Source: DSSM01 sp964484125 (GTDB lineage Bacteria; Bacteroidota; Ignavibacteria; Tepidaquicellales; Tepidaquicellaceae). From it: a stretch of 39,139 nucleotides of DNA. The stretch lies in contig CAZAEK010000018.1 in the NCBI GenBank assembly GCA_964484125.1, forward strand, positions 1 through 39,139, read 5' to 3'. Positions within the stretch are counted from its first letter, which is position 1. Each line of letters opens with the position of its first letter. Shown in pieces: positions 7,731-15,209 of the stretch. The notes under the pieces were generated by a model. It was not told the origin of the DNA and ran no database searches. It saw only the letters and a program-made list of their open reading frames with translations. Made by a program: the position numbers and the translations under genes.

Positions 7731-8429
7731 ATGGAACATAGGAAAAAAGGAAGAAAATTAAAAAGAACTGCAAGCCATAGAAAAGCCTTACTTTCAAATC
7801 TATCAATTTCATTGATAAAGCATAAGAGAATTATAACAACAATTGCTAAGGCGAAAGAGCTGAGAACAGTAATAGAACCCTTGTTAACAAAGGCGAAAAA
7901 AGCTTACAACTATTCTGAAAAGAGCCCTGAAAAAAGTGTACACCTTCGCAGAGAGGCAAGAAAAATAGTAAAGGACAAGGATGCATTAAATATTTTATTT
8001 GGCGAAATTGCAGAAAAGGTACTTGACAGAAACGGTGGATATACAAGAATTCTCAAGCTTGGGACAAGATATGGCGATGGCGGCGAAAAGGCACTGATCG
8101 AATTTGTTGATTATGATGTAATGGAAGAAGCAAAAGCTAAAGAAAAAGCAAAAACAAAGACATCCAAAAGCGGAAAGAAAGAAGAAAAAGCACCTGAGTC
8201 AGAAGAAAAGAAAACCCCGGAGAAAAAAGATAAAAAGTCACCTGAGAAAAAGACATCAGAGGTAAAAGAGAAAAAATCCGTGAAAAAGGAAACCGTTAAA
8301 AAAGAAAAAGCGTCTGAAGAAAAACCTGAAAAGAAAACTTCTAAGAAAACGGTAAAGGATAAGAAAGAAACAGAGAGTAAAAAAGAGACTCCGAAGAAAA
8401 CTGTAAGAAAGAAAAAAGATTCAGAGTAA
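7731..8429 (+). CDS. rplQ: 50S ribosomal protein L17 with long charged C-terminal tail
   Basis: Residues 1-~130 are a normal L17 (HRKKGRKLKRTASHRKALLSNL, AKAKELRTVIEPL, RNGGYTRILKLGTRYGDGGEKALIEFVD). Residues ~131-232 are a low-complexity tail of Lys, Glu, Ser, Thr and Pro with repeated EKK/PEKK/KKT units. Typical L17 is 115-130 residues, although Bacteroidota versions are often longer. The tail is continuous with the L17 frame and has no frameshift signs. It resembles histone-H1-like basic tails and is probably disordered; its role is unknown. It is the last gene of the ribosomal block. Confidence 0.95.
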   Translation: MEHRKKGRKLKRTASHRKALLSNLSISLIKHKRIITTIAKAKELRTVIEPLLTKAKKAYNYSEKSPEKSVHLRREARKIVKDKDALNILFGEIAEKVLDRNGGYTRILKLGTRYGDGGEKALIEFVDYDVMEEAKAKEKAKTKTSKSGKKEEKAPESEEKKTPEKKDKKSPEKKTSEVKEKKSVKKETVKKEKASEEKPEKKTSKKTVKDKKETESKKETPKKTVRKKKDSE

Positions 8430-8453
8430 TTAACAGAATAATTTTAATTTTAT

Positions 8454-8523
8454 AAATCCTTAACTTTTATAGCATAATAGAAATGAGACAAGATAATTTT
8501 ATTTTGGTAAAGGTTAAGGATTT
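8454..8523 (+). repeat. 16-bp imperfect inverted repeat between rplQ and ysxC
   Basis: Arm 8454-8469 (AAATCCTTAACTTTTA) pairs with 8508-8523 (TAAAGGTTAAGGATTT) over 16 positions with a single G-T pair and a 38-nt loop. The distal arm is followed by TT and C rather than a long T run, so it is at best a weak terminator. It could mark the end of the ribosomal operon or be a leader structure for ysxC. Confidence 0.65.
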
Positions 8524-8536
8524 TTCAAAAGATTAA
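8483..8536 (+). CDS. possible 17-codon leader peptide upstream of ysxC
   Basis: ATG at 8483 opens a frame reading MRQDNFILVKVKDFSKD and stops at 8536, four bases before the ysxC ATG. Its second half lies in the distal arm of the 16-bp hairpin, so ribosome movement would open that stem. There is no Shine-Dalgarno sequence and no known homologue that I recognise. It may be chance. Confidence 0.25.
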   Translation: MRQDNFILVKVKDFSKD

Positions 8537-8540
8537 AAAA

Positions 8541-9146
8541 ATGAAAATTCATTCCGCAGAATTTATAAACAGTATATATGATTTAAGAACACTGCCCAAA
8601 TCCGTTTTAGCTGAGTTTGTTTTTGTCGGACGTTCAAATGTAGGTAAATCATCACTGGTTAATAAAATATGCAATAAAAAGAACCTTGCGAAAATCGGTT
8701 CTGTACCCGGGAAGACAAAACAGTTAAACTATTTTCTGATTAATGAAAAGTTTTATCTGGTAGATTTACCCGGATACGGATATGCGAAGGTTCCTGAGCA
8801 AATAAGAGCAGGCTGGCGGAAACTTGTTGAAGATTATATAAGCGAAAGACAAAATGTAAGAGTAGTATTTGTACTCATTGATGCAAGAAATGAGCCGACA
8901 TATCTTGATGAACTAATGATAAGCTGGCTTGAATATTATGAAATTCCATACTGCATTGTATTAACGAAAGCTGATAAGATTTCAAAAAATAAAATGGATA
9001 AACAGATATACCGTGTAGCAAAAATTGTTAAGCTCGATAATCTTTGTATTGATTATATCCCTTTCTCAATAATTACAGGTGAAGGGAAAAACGAAGTGCT
9101 TGATATTATTGAAGAATATCTCAATAAACCCCCGAAAGAAGATTAA
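8541..9146 (+). CDS. ysxC: ribosome-biogenesis GTPase EngB/YsxC/YihA family
   Basis: This 201-residue TrmE-Era-EngA-EngB-septin family GTPase assists late 50S subunit assembly. Visible motifs are G1 GRSNVGKSS (30-38), the G2 region PGKTKQ (56-61), G3 DLPGYG (75-80), G4 TKAD (142-145) and a G5-like S-x-I-T-G-E-G near 176-182. It has full family length. It follows the ribosomal operon by 111 nt and is 6 nt before a dehydrogenase gene, so the two are probably cotranscribed. Confidence 0.95.
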   Translation: MKIHSAEFINSIYDLRTLPKSVLAEFVFVGRSNVGKSSLVNKICNKKNLAKIGSVPGKTKQLNYFLINEKFYLVDLPGYGYAKVPEQIRAGWRKLVEDYISERQNVRVVFVLIDARNEPTYLDELMISWLEYYEIPYCIVLTKADKISKNKMDKQIYRVAKIVKLDNLCIDYIPFSIITGEGKNEVLDIIEEYLNKPPKED

Positions 9147-9152
9147 AAGTTA

Positions 9153-10067
9153 ATGGAAAAGATAAAAATTTTAGTAGCCGATAAAACTGATTTATCGGCT
9201 TTTTCTTTTTTGAGCAGGAAAAAATTTCATGTAACCTATAAACCCGGTATTTTAAATAAAGATATATTATCGGATTTTAATGATTATGACTGTCTCGTCA
9301 TCAGAAGTATAAGAAGCATTGATAAAAGTTTTTTATCAGAATGTAATTTTAAGGCAATTGCAACATGTTCAAAAGGTACGGATCATATTGATGTAGAATA
9401 TGCCTTGCAGAAAAAAATTAAGATAATAAATTCTGAAGACGGTAATACTCACTCTGCAGCTGAACATACTATCGCTTTGATTTTAAACATACTGAAAAAA
9501 ATAAATTACTCCGATTATCTTGTACGGAAAAATAAATTCAGCGAATATAATTTTAAAAGAAATGAATTCCGCGGAAAGGTATTAGGTATAATAGGTTTCG
9601 GAAAAGTTGGTTCGAAAGTTGCAAAAATTTCAAAATCTTTCGGTGCTGAAATTATAGTTTATGAAATTGACCCGTATGTCAGAAAAAAAAATAAACAAAT
9701 TAATTTTAAACCTTTAACTTATCTCCTGAAAAAATCTGATATTGTAACTCTTCATATACCTTTAGAGAAAAGAAATTTAAACTTTTTTTCAAGGGAAAAA
9801 TTTTTAAAGATGAAACATGGAGCAATATTTATCAATACTTCAAGAGGAGCAGTTGCAGATGAAAATGTATTAATACATCTGCTAAAAACAGGACAAATTT
9901 CATTTGCGGGATTAGATGTTTTTATTAATGAACCATCAGTTAATAATAATTTCTTAACATTAAAAAATGTATTATTGACAAACCATATAGCAGGTAAAAC
10001 AGAAGAAGGAATATCGCAGATTTTAACTGAAATTTTAACAAAAATCAATATTTATTTTAATAAATAA
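9153..10067 (+). CDS. D-isomer-specific 2-hydroxyacid dehydrogenase (SerA/PdxB-like)
   Basis: This 304-residue NAD-dependent dehydrogenase has a Rossmann fingerprint G148-F-G150-x2-G153 (GIIGFGKVGSKVA). The catalytic triad of the family is R231 (NTSRGAVAD), E260 (DVFINEP) and H278 (TNHIAGKT). An N-terminal substrate-binding half contains CSKGTDHIDVEYA. It lacks the ACT regulatory domain of long 3-phosphoglycerate dehydrogenases. HIAGKTEEG recalls erythronate-4-phosphate dehydrogenase (PdxB) as well as short SerA proteins, so I leave the substrate open. The neighbour ysxC gives no metabolic clue. The 175 nt that follow hold the promoter of the next gene. Confidence 0.85.
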   Translation: MEKIKILVADKTDLSAFSFLSRKKFHVTYKPGILNKDILSDFNDYDCLVIRSIRSIDKSFLSECNFKAIATCSKGTDHIDVEYALQKKIKIINSEDGNTHSAAEHTIALILNILKKINYSDYLVRKNKFSEYNFKRNEFRGKVLGIIGFGKVGSKVAKISKSFGAEIIVYEIDPYVRKKNKQINFKPLTYLLKKSDIVTLHIPLEKRNLNFFSREKFLKMKHGAIFINTSRGAVADENVLIHLLKTGQISFAGLDVFINEPSVNNNFLTLKNVLLTNHIAGKTEEGISQILTEILTKINIYFNK

Positions 10068-10117
10068 ATTGCTACACGTTTTACTGATAATCATACTTTT
10101 TAATCCGAAATTGTATA

Positions 10118-10146
10118 TTGACATATAGCGAAAATACTGCTATATT
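10118..10146 (+). promoter_or_regulatory. predicted promoter of the Asp-box T9SS protein gene
   Basis: TTGACA (10118-10123), a 17-nt spacer and TATATT (10141-10146) match the classic sigma-70 pattern. The same bases also read TTG-N20-TATATTGA, close to the Bacteroidota consensus TTG-N19/20-TAnnTTTG. It lies about 100 nt upstream of the 10243 start, which has an AAGGAG ribosome-binding site. Confidence 0.65.
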
Positions 10147-10242
10147 GAAGAAAATCCGATGTTAAAAAATGTTCTTTAAATTTAAAAAAACTGTAATATT
10201 ATTTTAAAAACTTTACCAAATCAAAAACGAAGGAGAATTCAA

Positions 10243-12108
10243 ATGCTTAAAAGAATCGTAGTACTTTCTTTCGTCTTTGCTTTTGTAGCAACATCTCTGT
10301 TTGCTCAGGGATTAACAAAAGCCCAAAAAGACCAGCTTTCCCGCATTGCTTACAAAGTAGTTTTGGCAGGCGATGCTTTAATCGGTGAAAGAGTTGATGG
10401 AAAAGGTTTCAAACACAATTTCGTTGGACCTTCTACAATCACTACTCTTCCCAACAATTTTACACGTGAAGTCGTAACTCCGGATGCTTCCTGGACCTTT
10501 ACTTATGTAATGACAACAGGTGCATCAATTTATGATTTACAATCAAATGGTTCAACTGTCCAGATATGGCAAGACCCTGCAACACCAGATAACATTCACG
10601 CTACAATGATGACAGCTCCGTTTGATGACCTTACATTCACAAACCGCAGAAGTAAATATTTCTTCAGTTCAGACCGCGGAACAACCTGGGCTTATATTGG
10701 TGAAGCAGGAAATGTCAAAACAGGTTTCTGCTTTATCACAGGTTCATCAGAAGGAAATGCACTTATCGGTAACCACGGTGCCAATGGCGGCGGTGTTATA
10801 AGAACTCAATTCTATTATGATGCATTACCCGGTTTAGGTTCATTTACACTTTTAGATCCTCCTGCAGTATCATCGAATGGTTATATCTGGCCAAGAGGTG
10901 TTTTCACTACAAGCATAACAAATCCTGTTAAATTTGTGTTTGCAGGTTCAATCAGCGGTCAGGATTCGACTTTCAGAAGCTATTCAAACTCTCTTTCTGC
11001 TTCAAACTTCGGTCCTTGGTCAGCATTTAACGCAGATCAGGCAGAAACCTATGCTTTTGCAAGAGGAAGTGACGGAAGAATTGGATTAGCATATATTGCT
11101 AATAATGTATGGAATCCGGCAGATTATGGTGATGTATTTTTTGTTGAATCAACAAACGATGGCGTTAGCTGGACTTCACCATTGAAAATTTTCCATGCAA
11201 ATTTCAATACAGACAGTTTAGGTGCAATCAGAGGTATCAATATGGTTTATCAGGGTACTTCACCTAAAGTAGTATTTGAACTTATCAAGCTAACCACCGG
11301 AGGTAATTACTTCCCGGGTGCACCTGCAAAAATTGCAATATGGTCAAGTTCATTCTCAGGAACTGATCCAGATAAATGGAAAGTTCTTGCAGACTCAAAT
11401 AATGTAGGATATCATCCAAACTTCGGAGTAAATGATGTATTCGGTTCTATCTGCCGTCCTGTTATCGGAAGATCAGCAGATGGTAATGCATTATTCTGTG
11501 CTTTCATAGTTCCATCAGATTTCTTTGGCGGTTCTGCTGATACTACACCTTACAGAGATATCTGGCTTGCAACATCAGGTAATCAGGGAAATACATGGGG
11601 CAACTTTGTAAAAGTAAGTTTTCCAAACCCAATCAGAGACTGGACTTATCCTTCAATCTCCCCGGTAAATGACCAGGATGGTAACTATTATTATGTAAAT
11701 ATTGCAGCTCAGGTTGACTCAATTCCAGGTTCATTTGTAAACGGAACCGGAAACGGACAATCACTTGCAAAACAATATTATGTGAGAGCAAGGATTCCTA
11801 AATCAGAAGTATCTGTAAAGAATATTTCAACAGAGGTGCCGGCTAATTACTCATTATCACAGAATTATCCGAATCCTTTCAACCCGACAACAACAATCAG
11901 ATTCGCATTACCAAAAGCATCAGATGTAACATTGAAAGTATATAACATCAATGGACAGGAAGTTGCAACATTAATTAATGGAATTAATATTAATGCCGGA
12001 ACAAGTGAATATACATTCGACGCTTCAAAACTTTCAAGCGGAATTTATTTCTACACGATTCAGGCAGGTAATTTCAGAGATACTAAGAAAATGATACTCG
12101 TCAAATAA
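10243..12108 (+). CDS. secreted Asp-box (BNR-like) protein with T9SS type A sorting domain
   Basis: This 621-residue protein has a signal peptide (1-22, ending SLFAQ). Three Asp-box/BNR-like motifs follow: SSDRGTTW (~142), STNDGVSW (~301) and SGNQGNTW (~444). These are the turn motifs of sialidase-type beta-propellers. I see no set of sialidase catalytic arginines I can assign, so no enzyme activity is claimed. Residues ~535-621 form a T9SS sorting domain (SLSQNYPNPFNPTT, VYNINGQEVATL, SSGIYFYTIQAG, ending KKMILVK). It is probably exported by Sec, then moved across the outer membrane by T9SS. It has its own promoter and terminator, so it is monocistronic. Confidence 0.88.
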   Translation: MLKRIVVLSFVFAFVATSLFAQGLTKAQKDQLSRIAYKVVLAGDALIGERVDGKGFKHNFVGPSTITTLPNNFTREVVTPDASWTFTYVMTTGASIYDLQSNGSTVQIWQDPATPDNIHATMMTAPFDDLTFTNRRSKYFFSSDRGTTWAYIGEAGNVKTGFCFITGSSEGNALIGNHGANGGGVIRTQFYYDALPGLGSFTLLDPPAVSSNGYIWPRGVFTTSITNPVKFVFAGSISGQDSTFRSYSNSLSASNFGPWSAFNADQAETYAFARGSDGRIGLAYIANNVWNPADYGDVFFVESTNDGVSWTSPLKIFHANFNTDSLGAIRGINMVYQGTSPKVVFELIKLTTGGNYFPGAPAKIAIWSSSFSGTDPDKWKVLADSNNVGYHPNFGVNDVFGSICRPVIGRSADGNALFCAFIVPSDFFGGSADTTPYRDIWLATSGNQGNTWGNFVKVSFPNPIRDWTYPSISPVNDQDGNYYYVNIAAQVDSIPGSFVNGTGNGQSLAKQYYVRARIPKSEVSVKNISTEVPANYSLSQNYPNPFNPTTTIRFALPKASDVTLKVYNINGQEVATLINGININAGTSEYTFDASKLSSGIYFYTIQAGNFRDTKKMILVK

Positions 12109-12124
12109 ATTTTTTACCTAACAG

Positions 12125-12158
12125 GCATTCCCCGTAAATACGGGGAATGCTTTGTTTT
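12125..12158 (+). terminator. intrinsic terminator after the Asp-box protein
   Basis: A perfect 11-bp stem GCATTCCCCGT / ACGGGGAATGC closes an AAAT loop and is followed by TTTGTTTT. Confidence 0.93.
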
Positions 12159-12210
12159 ATTAACATAACAAATGTTATATAGAGCATTTTTATACACAAC
12201 AAACAATATC

Positions 12211-12257
12211 AGCCCTCGCAAATCAGAAATGAATTTTCCTGAGGGTTGTTTTTTTTT
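12211..12257 (+). terminator. terminator-like hairpin in the leader of the TonB receptor gene
   Basis: AGCCCTC (12211-12217) pairs with GAGGGTT (12241-12247, one G-T pair), with an inner AAAT/ATTT pairing. The distal arm runs into a nine-T tract (12249-12257). The receptor's GGAGG (12273-12277) follows only 15 nt later. It may be an attenuator or a second terminator of the upstream unit. Confidence 0.55.
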
Positions 12258-12282
12258 AAAACAAAATTTTTTGGAGGAAAAA

Positions 12283-15165
12283 ATGAGGGATAATACGATT
12301 TTAAAGATTGTTTCCCTTTTGATTTTTGCTCTCATCTTTATTCCATCGGTAATACTTGCACAATCAACAGGTAGCATCGGTGGTAAAGTAGTAGATGTAA
12401 AAGACGGTTCTCCGCTTATTGGAGCCACAATTAAAATTGAAGGTTCCAAAATGGGTGCCACGACAGACGAGAATGGTGAATATGTCATTCTCAATGTTGA
12501 CGTAGGTACATACAATGTCATCGCATCTTTCATCGGCTATGAAGAGAAAAAGGTTGTAGGTGTCAAAGTATCGGTTGACCAAAAAACAAAGGTTGACTTC
12601 GAACTTTCAACAGGTGTTATTACCACTGAAGTCATCGAAGTTCAGGCGCAGAGAAAAGGTATTGATGTTGAACAGAGCGGAAGAATTATCGAATCCCAGA
12701 ACATACAAAACTCAGGTGTAAGAGGAGTTACAAATATAGTCTCCAAAACAGCTGGTGTAGTTCAGGATGAAAGAGGTGGTTCGCTAAACATCCGCGGAGG
12801 CAGAAACAATGAAAACATCATCATTGTAGATGGTGTGGAAACAACAAACCCCCTCGACGGTTCATCAAGAGCTTTCGTGCCAAATAACCTGCTATCTGAA
12901 ATTTCAGTACTAACAGGTGGATTTGGAGCTGAATACGGAAACGTATTATCAGGCGTTATTAACGTTTCAACCCGTTCCGGAACGGACAGATATACAGGTT
13001 CTTTAGAAGTAATAACCGATGAATTTACAGGAAGATGGATTGATACAAAGTCTCAGGGTTATAACCTTTATAATTTAACCTTTGGAGGTCCTATCATTCC
13101 AAGCCAGAAGCTTGCAAAAGTATTTAATTTCTTCGGAAGTGTTGAAAGACAATTCCAGAGAATTTCGATTGCTTCCTGGATTCTCGATAAAGTACCTACA
13201 ATTGTACCGGATTATAAATTCAACGACAATGAAAATGGTTCATGGTCATGGAACGGAAGATTAAATCTGAATTTAACTGAATTACAAGGTACAAATATTC
13301 CGCTCAATTTCAGATTTGGCGGAAGTGCAAATACAAGCAAGAGTAGAATTACCTATGGCTCTAATGTACTTCAAAATTCATTTAAGAATCCTATCGCAAT
13401 CAGTGAGGATTATCAATTCTTTGGTAGAATAGTTGGTAATCTTTCTTCTAAATTCTTCTTTGAATTGCAGGGAAATTATTTCCGTTCTTATTCAGAACAA
13501 TATGACCCGCAACACGGAGATCTGTTTACAAGATATGGAGATACAAACTATAATCCTTATCTGAACTCTTATTATCAGGGAACAGGACAGGGAAAAACAT
13601 TAGGACTTGATCCTTCAACTGCATATCTGTATGGATTCCCTTATAGAGTAATTGATAATTACAGCAGACTTGATGTCAGCTATCTTGGTTCAAAACTTGA
13701 TGCAACATGGGCTTTACTAACCAAAAAATACGGTGACCATGAAATAAAATTCGGCGGTGAGTTCAAATATCATACATTAAAAAGAATTCAGATGAATCCT
13801 GCTTCTGTTGCAGAACCAATAGCCGCTCCTACTGTATGGGATTTATATTATGGTACAAACCTTGCAAGATTAAAAACATACGGTTACGAAATCCGTGACT
13901 TAAACACAGGCAAGATAGTTTCGACCGGTGATGATGCAAAGCATCCTATTACCGGAGGTATTTACATCCGTGATAAAGTAAGTTTCGCAGACTTTAATTT
14001 TAACGGAGGTTTCAGAGTTGATTTCTTTGATGTAAATACAAAAGTTCTGAAATCAATCACAACAGATGTTACCGGACCGGATGGACAGGTTGCTTCTGCA
14101 GATGATTTCAGAGACAGTAAAATGGAATTTTTTGTAAGTCCAAGACTCGGCTTCTCATTCCCGATTACCGATAAGACAATATTTATTGCACAGTACGGTA
14201 AAATGGTTCAGATGCCTCAGTTAAACTTACTTTATGTAAACGATAGTACTCTGCAGAGATTCTTTAAAACAAACGTACAGGATGTAATTGAAAACTCCGA
14301 TTTAAAACCGACAAAATTAACACAATATGAAATCGGATTCAAACAGCAGGTCGGTGATTATATCAACCTTGGCGTTACAGCGTTTTATAAAGAATCAACA
14401 GACCTTATCGGAGTTGGAAGAGTTACATCAGTTGACCCGACAAAGATTCCAAAAGGTTTTGCTGCATACTTAAATCTTGATTTTGCAATTTCAAGAGGTC
14501 TTGATTTTTACTTCTCAATGAGAAGATTAAACAGACTCGCAGTTGATGTTGCCTATACACTTTCTTATGCAAGTGGTACCGGTTCAGACCCATATTCAAA
14601 ATTCTCACTGGCAAATGACGCTACTCAGCAATTGCCTAATTTTGTTTATGCACTTGATTATGACCAAAGGCATACAGGAAATGTAAATCTCGACTACAGA
14701 TTCGGTGAATCAGATGTACCTTCAGGATTTGCAGGACAAATTCTCAAGAATATGGGATTGAATCTGCTATTCAGTTTCAGCAGTGGAAGACCATATACAA
14801 AGAGAAATGTAGCACAAACTGCAACAGGTACAGCAGGAGATTTTCTGTTATCTGCAAAGAATGAAGTTTACAGAGACTGGAATTTCAGACTCGATATGAG
14901 ATTAGACAAGACAGTAACATTTGCAAATAAAATCAACGCAAATTTCTATGTTTATGTAATTAATCTTTTGAACACTGAGATTATTAACGGTATTTTTGAA
15001 GGTACAGGTAAACCTGATGATAATGGATATTTACAGACTCCGACCGGAGCTTCAAGGTATGAAAATGATCCTGTATTCAGAAAACTCTGGCCAGAGAGGA
15101 TTAAATTCTTCTCCAACTGGGGTCCTCCGCGTCAGGTAAGATTCGGTGTTAATATAAGTTTTTGA
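12283..15165 (+). CDS. TonB-dependent outer-membrane receptor with carboxypeptidase-regulatory-like domain
   Basis: This 960-residue protein starts at ATG 12283, chosen because of the GGAGG 5 nt upstream and the signal peptide that begins there (LKIVSLLIFALIFIPSVILAQ). An ATG further upstream in frame would add 37 non-signal residues. Residues ~33-105 form a carboxypeptidase-D-regulatory-like beta sandwich (GKVVDVKDGSPLIGATI). A TonB-box-like EVIEVQA follows, then a plug domain (~115-235: SLNIRGGRNNENIIIVDGV, FGAEYGNVLSGVINVSTRSG) and a large 22-strand-type barrel ending RQVRFGVNISF. No SusD-like lipoprotein follows. Instead there is a large secreted protein and a PorV-like barrel, so the substrate is unlikely to be assignable from SusC logic. 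Confidence 0.9.
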   Translation: MRDNTILKIVSLLIFALIFIPSVILAQSTGSIGGKVVDVKDGSPLIGATIKIEGSKMGATTDENGEYVILNVDVGTYNVIASFIGYEEKKVVGVKVSVDQKTKVDFELSTGVITTEVIEVQAQRKGIDVEQSGRIIESQNIQNSGVRGVTNIVSKTAGVVQDERGGSLNIRGGRNNENIIIVDGVETTNPLDGSSRAFVPNNLLSEISVLTGGFGAEYGNVLSGVINVSTRSGTDRYTGSLEVITDEFTGRWIDTKSQGYNLYNLTFGGPIIPSQKLAKVFNFFGSVERQFQRISIASWILDKVPTIVPDYKFNDNENGSWSWNGRLNLNLTELQGTNIPLNFRFGGSANTSKSRITYGSNVLQNSFKNPIAISEDYQFFGRIVGNLSSKFFFELQGNYFRSYSEQYDPQHGDLFTRYGDTNYNPYLNSYYQGTGQGKTLGLDPSTAYLYGFPYRVIDNYSRLDVSYLGSKLDATWALLTKKYGDHEIKFGGEFKYHTLKRIQMNPASVAEPIAAPTVWDLYYGTNLARLKTYGYEIRDLNTGKIVSTGDDAKHPITGGIYIRDKVSFADFNFNGGFRVDFFDVNTKVLKSITTDVTGPDGQVASADDFRDSKMEFFVSPRLGFSFPITDKTIFIAQYGKMVQMPQLNLLYVNDSTLQRFFKTNVQDVIENSDLKPTKLTQYEIGFKQQVGDYINLGVTAFYKESTDLIGVGRVTSVDPTKIPKGFAAYLNLDFAISRGLDFYFSMRRLNRLAVDVAYTLSYASGTGSDPYSKFSLANDATQQLPNFVYALDYDQRHTGNVNLDYRFGESDVPSGFAGQILKNMGLNLLFSFSSGRPYTKRNVAQTATGTAGDFLLSAKNEVYRDWNFRLDMRLDKTVTFANKINANFYVYVINLLNTEIINGIFEGTGKPDDNGYLQTPTGASRYENDPVFRKLWPERIKFFSNWGPPRQVRFGVNISF

Positions 15166-15209
15166 TTTTCAGTATTGAAAACATTTTATTAATTCAATAG
15201 TTGAATGAA

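Noticed and set aside
12161..12177. TAACAT-aacaa-ATGTTA inverted repeat as an operator for the receptor operon
   Set aside because: A six-base A/T-rich palindrome is expected by chance in this composition; no second copy was seen elsewhere.
12172..12282. Upstream in-frame start adding 37 residues to the TonB receptor
   Set aside because: The added residues run through a terminator-like hairpin and precede a complete signal peptide; GGAGG points to 12283.
12283..15165. SusC/SusD glycan-uptake pair
   Set aside because: The following gene has no lipoprotein signal or SusD helical-repeat features; it is a large beta-rich protein with a T9SS-like end.
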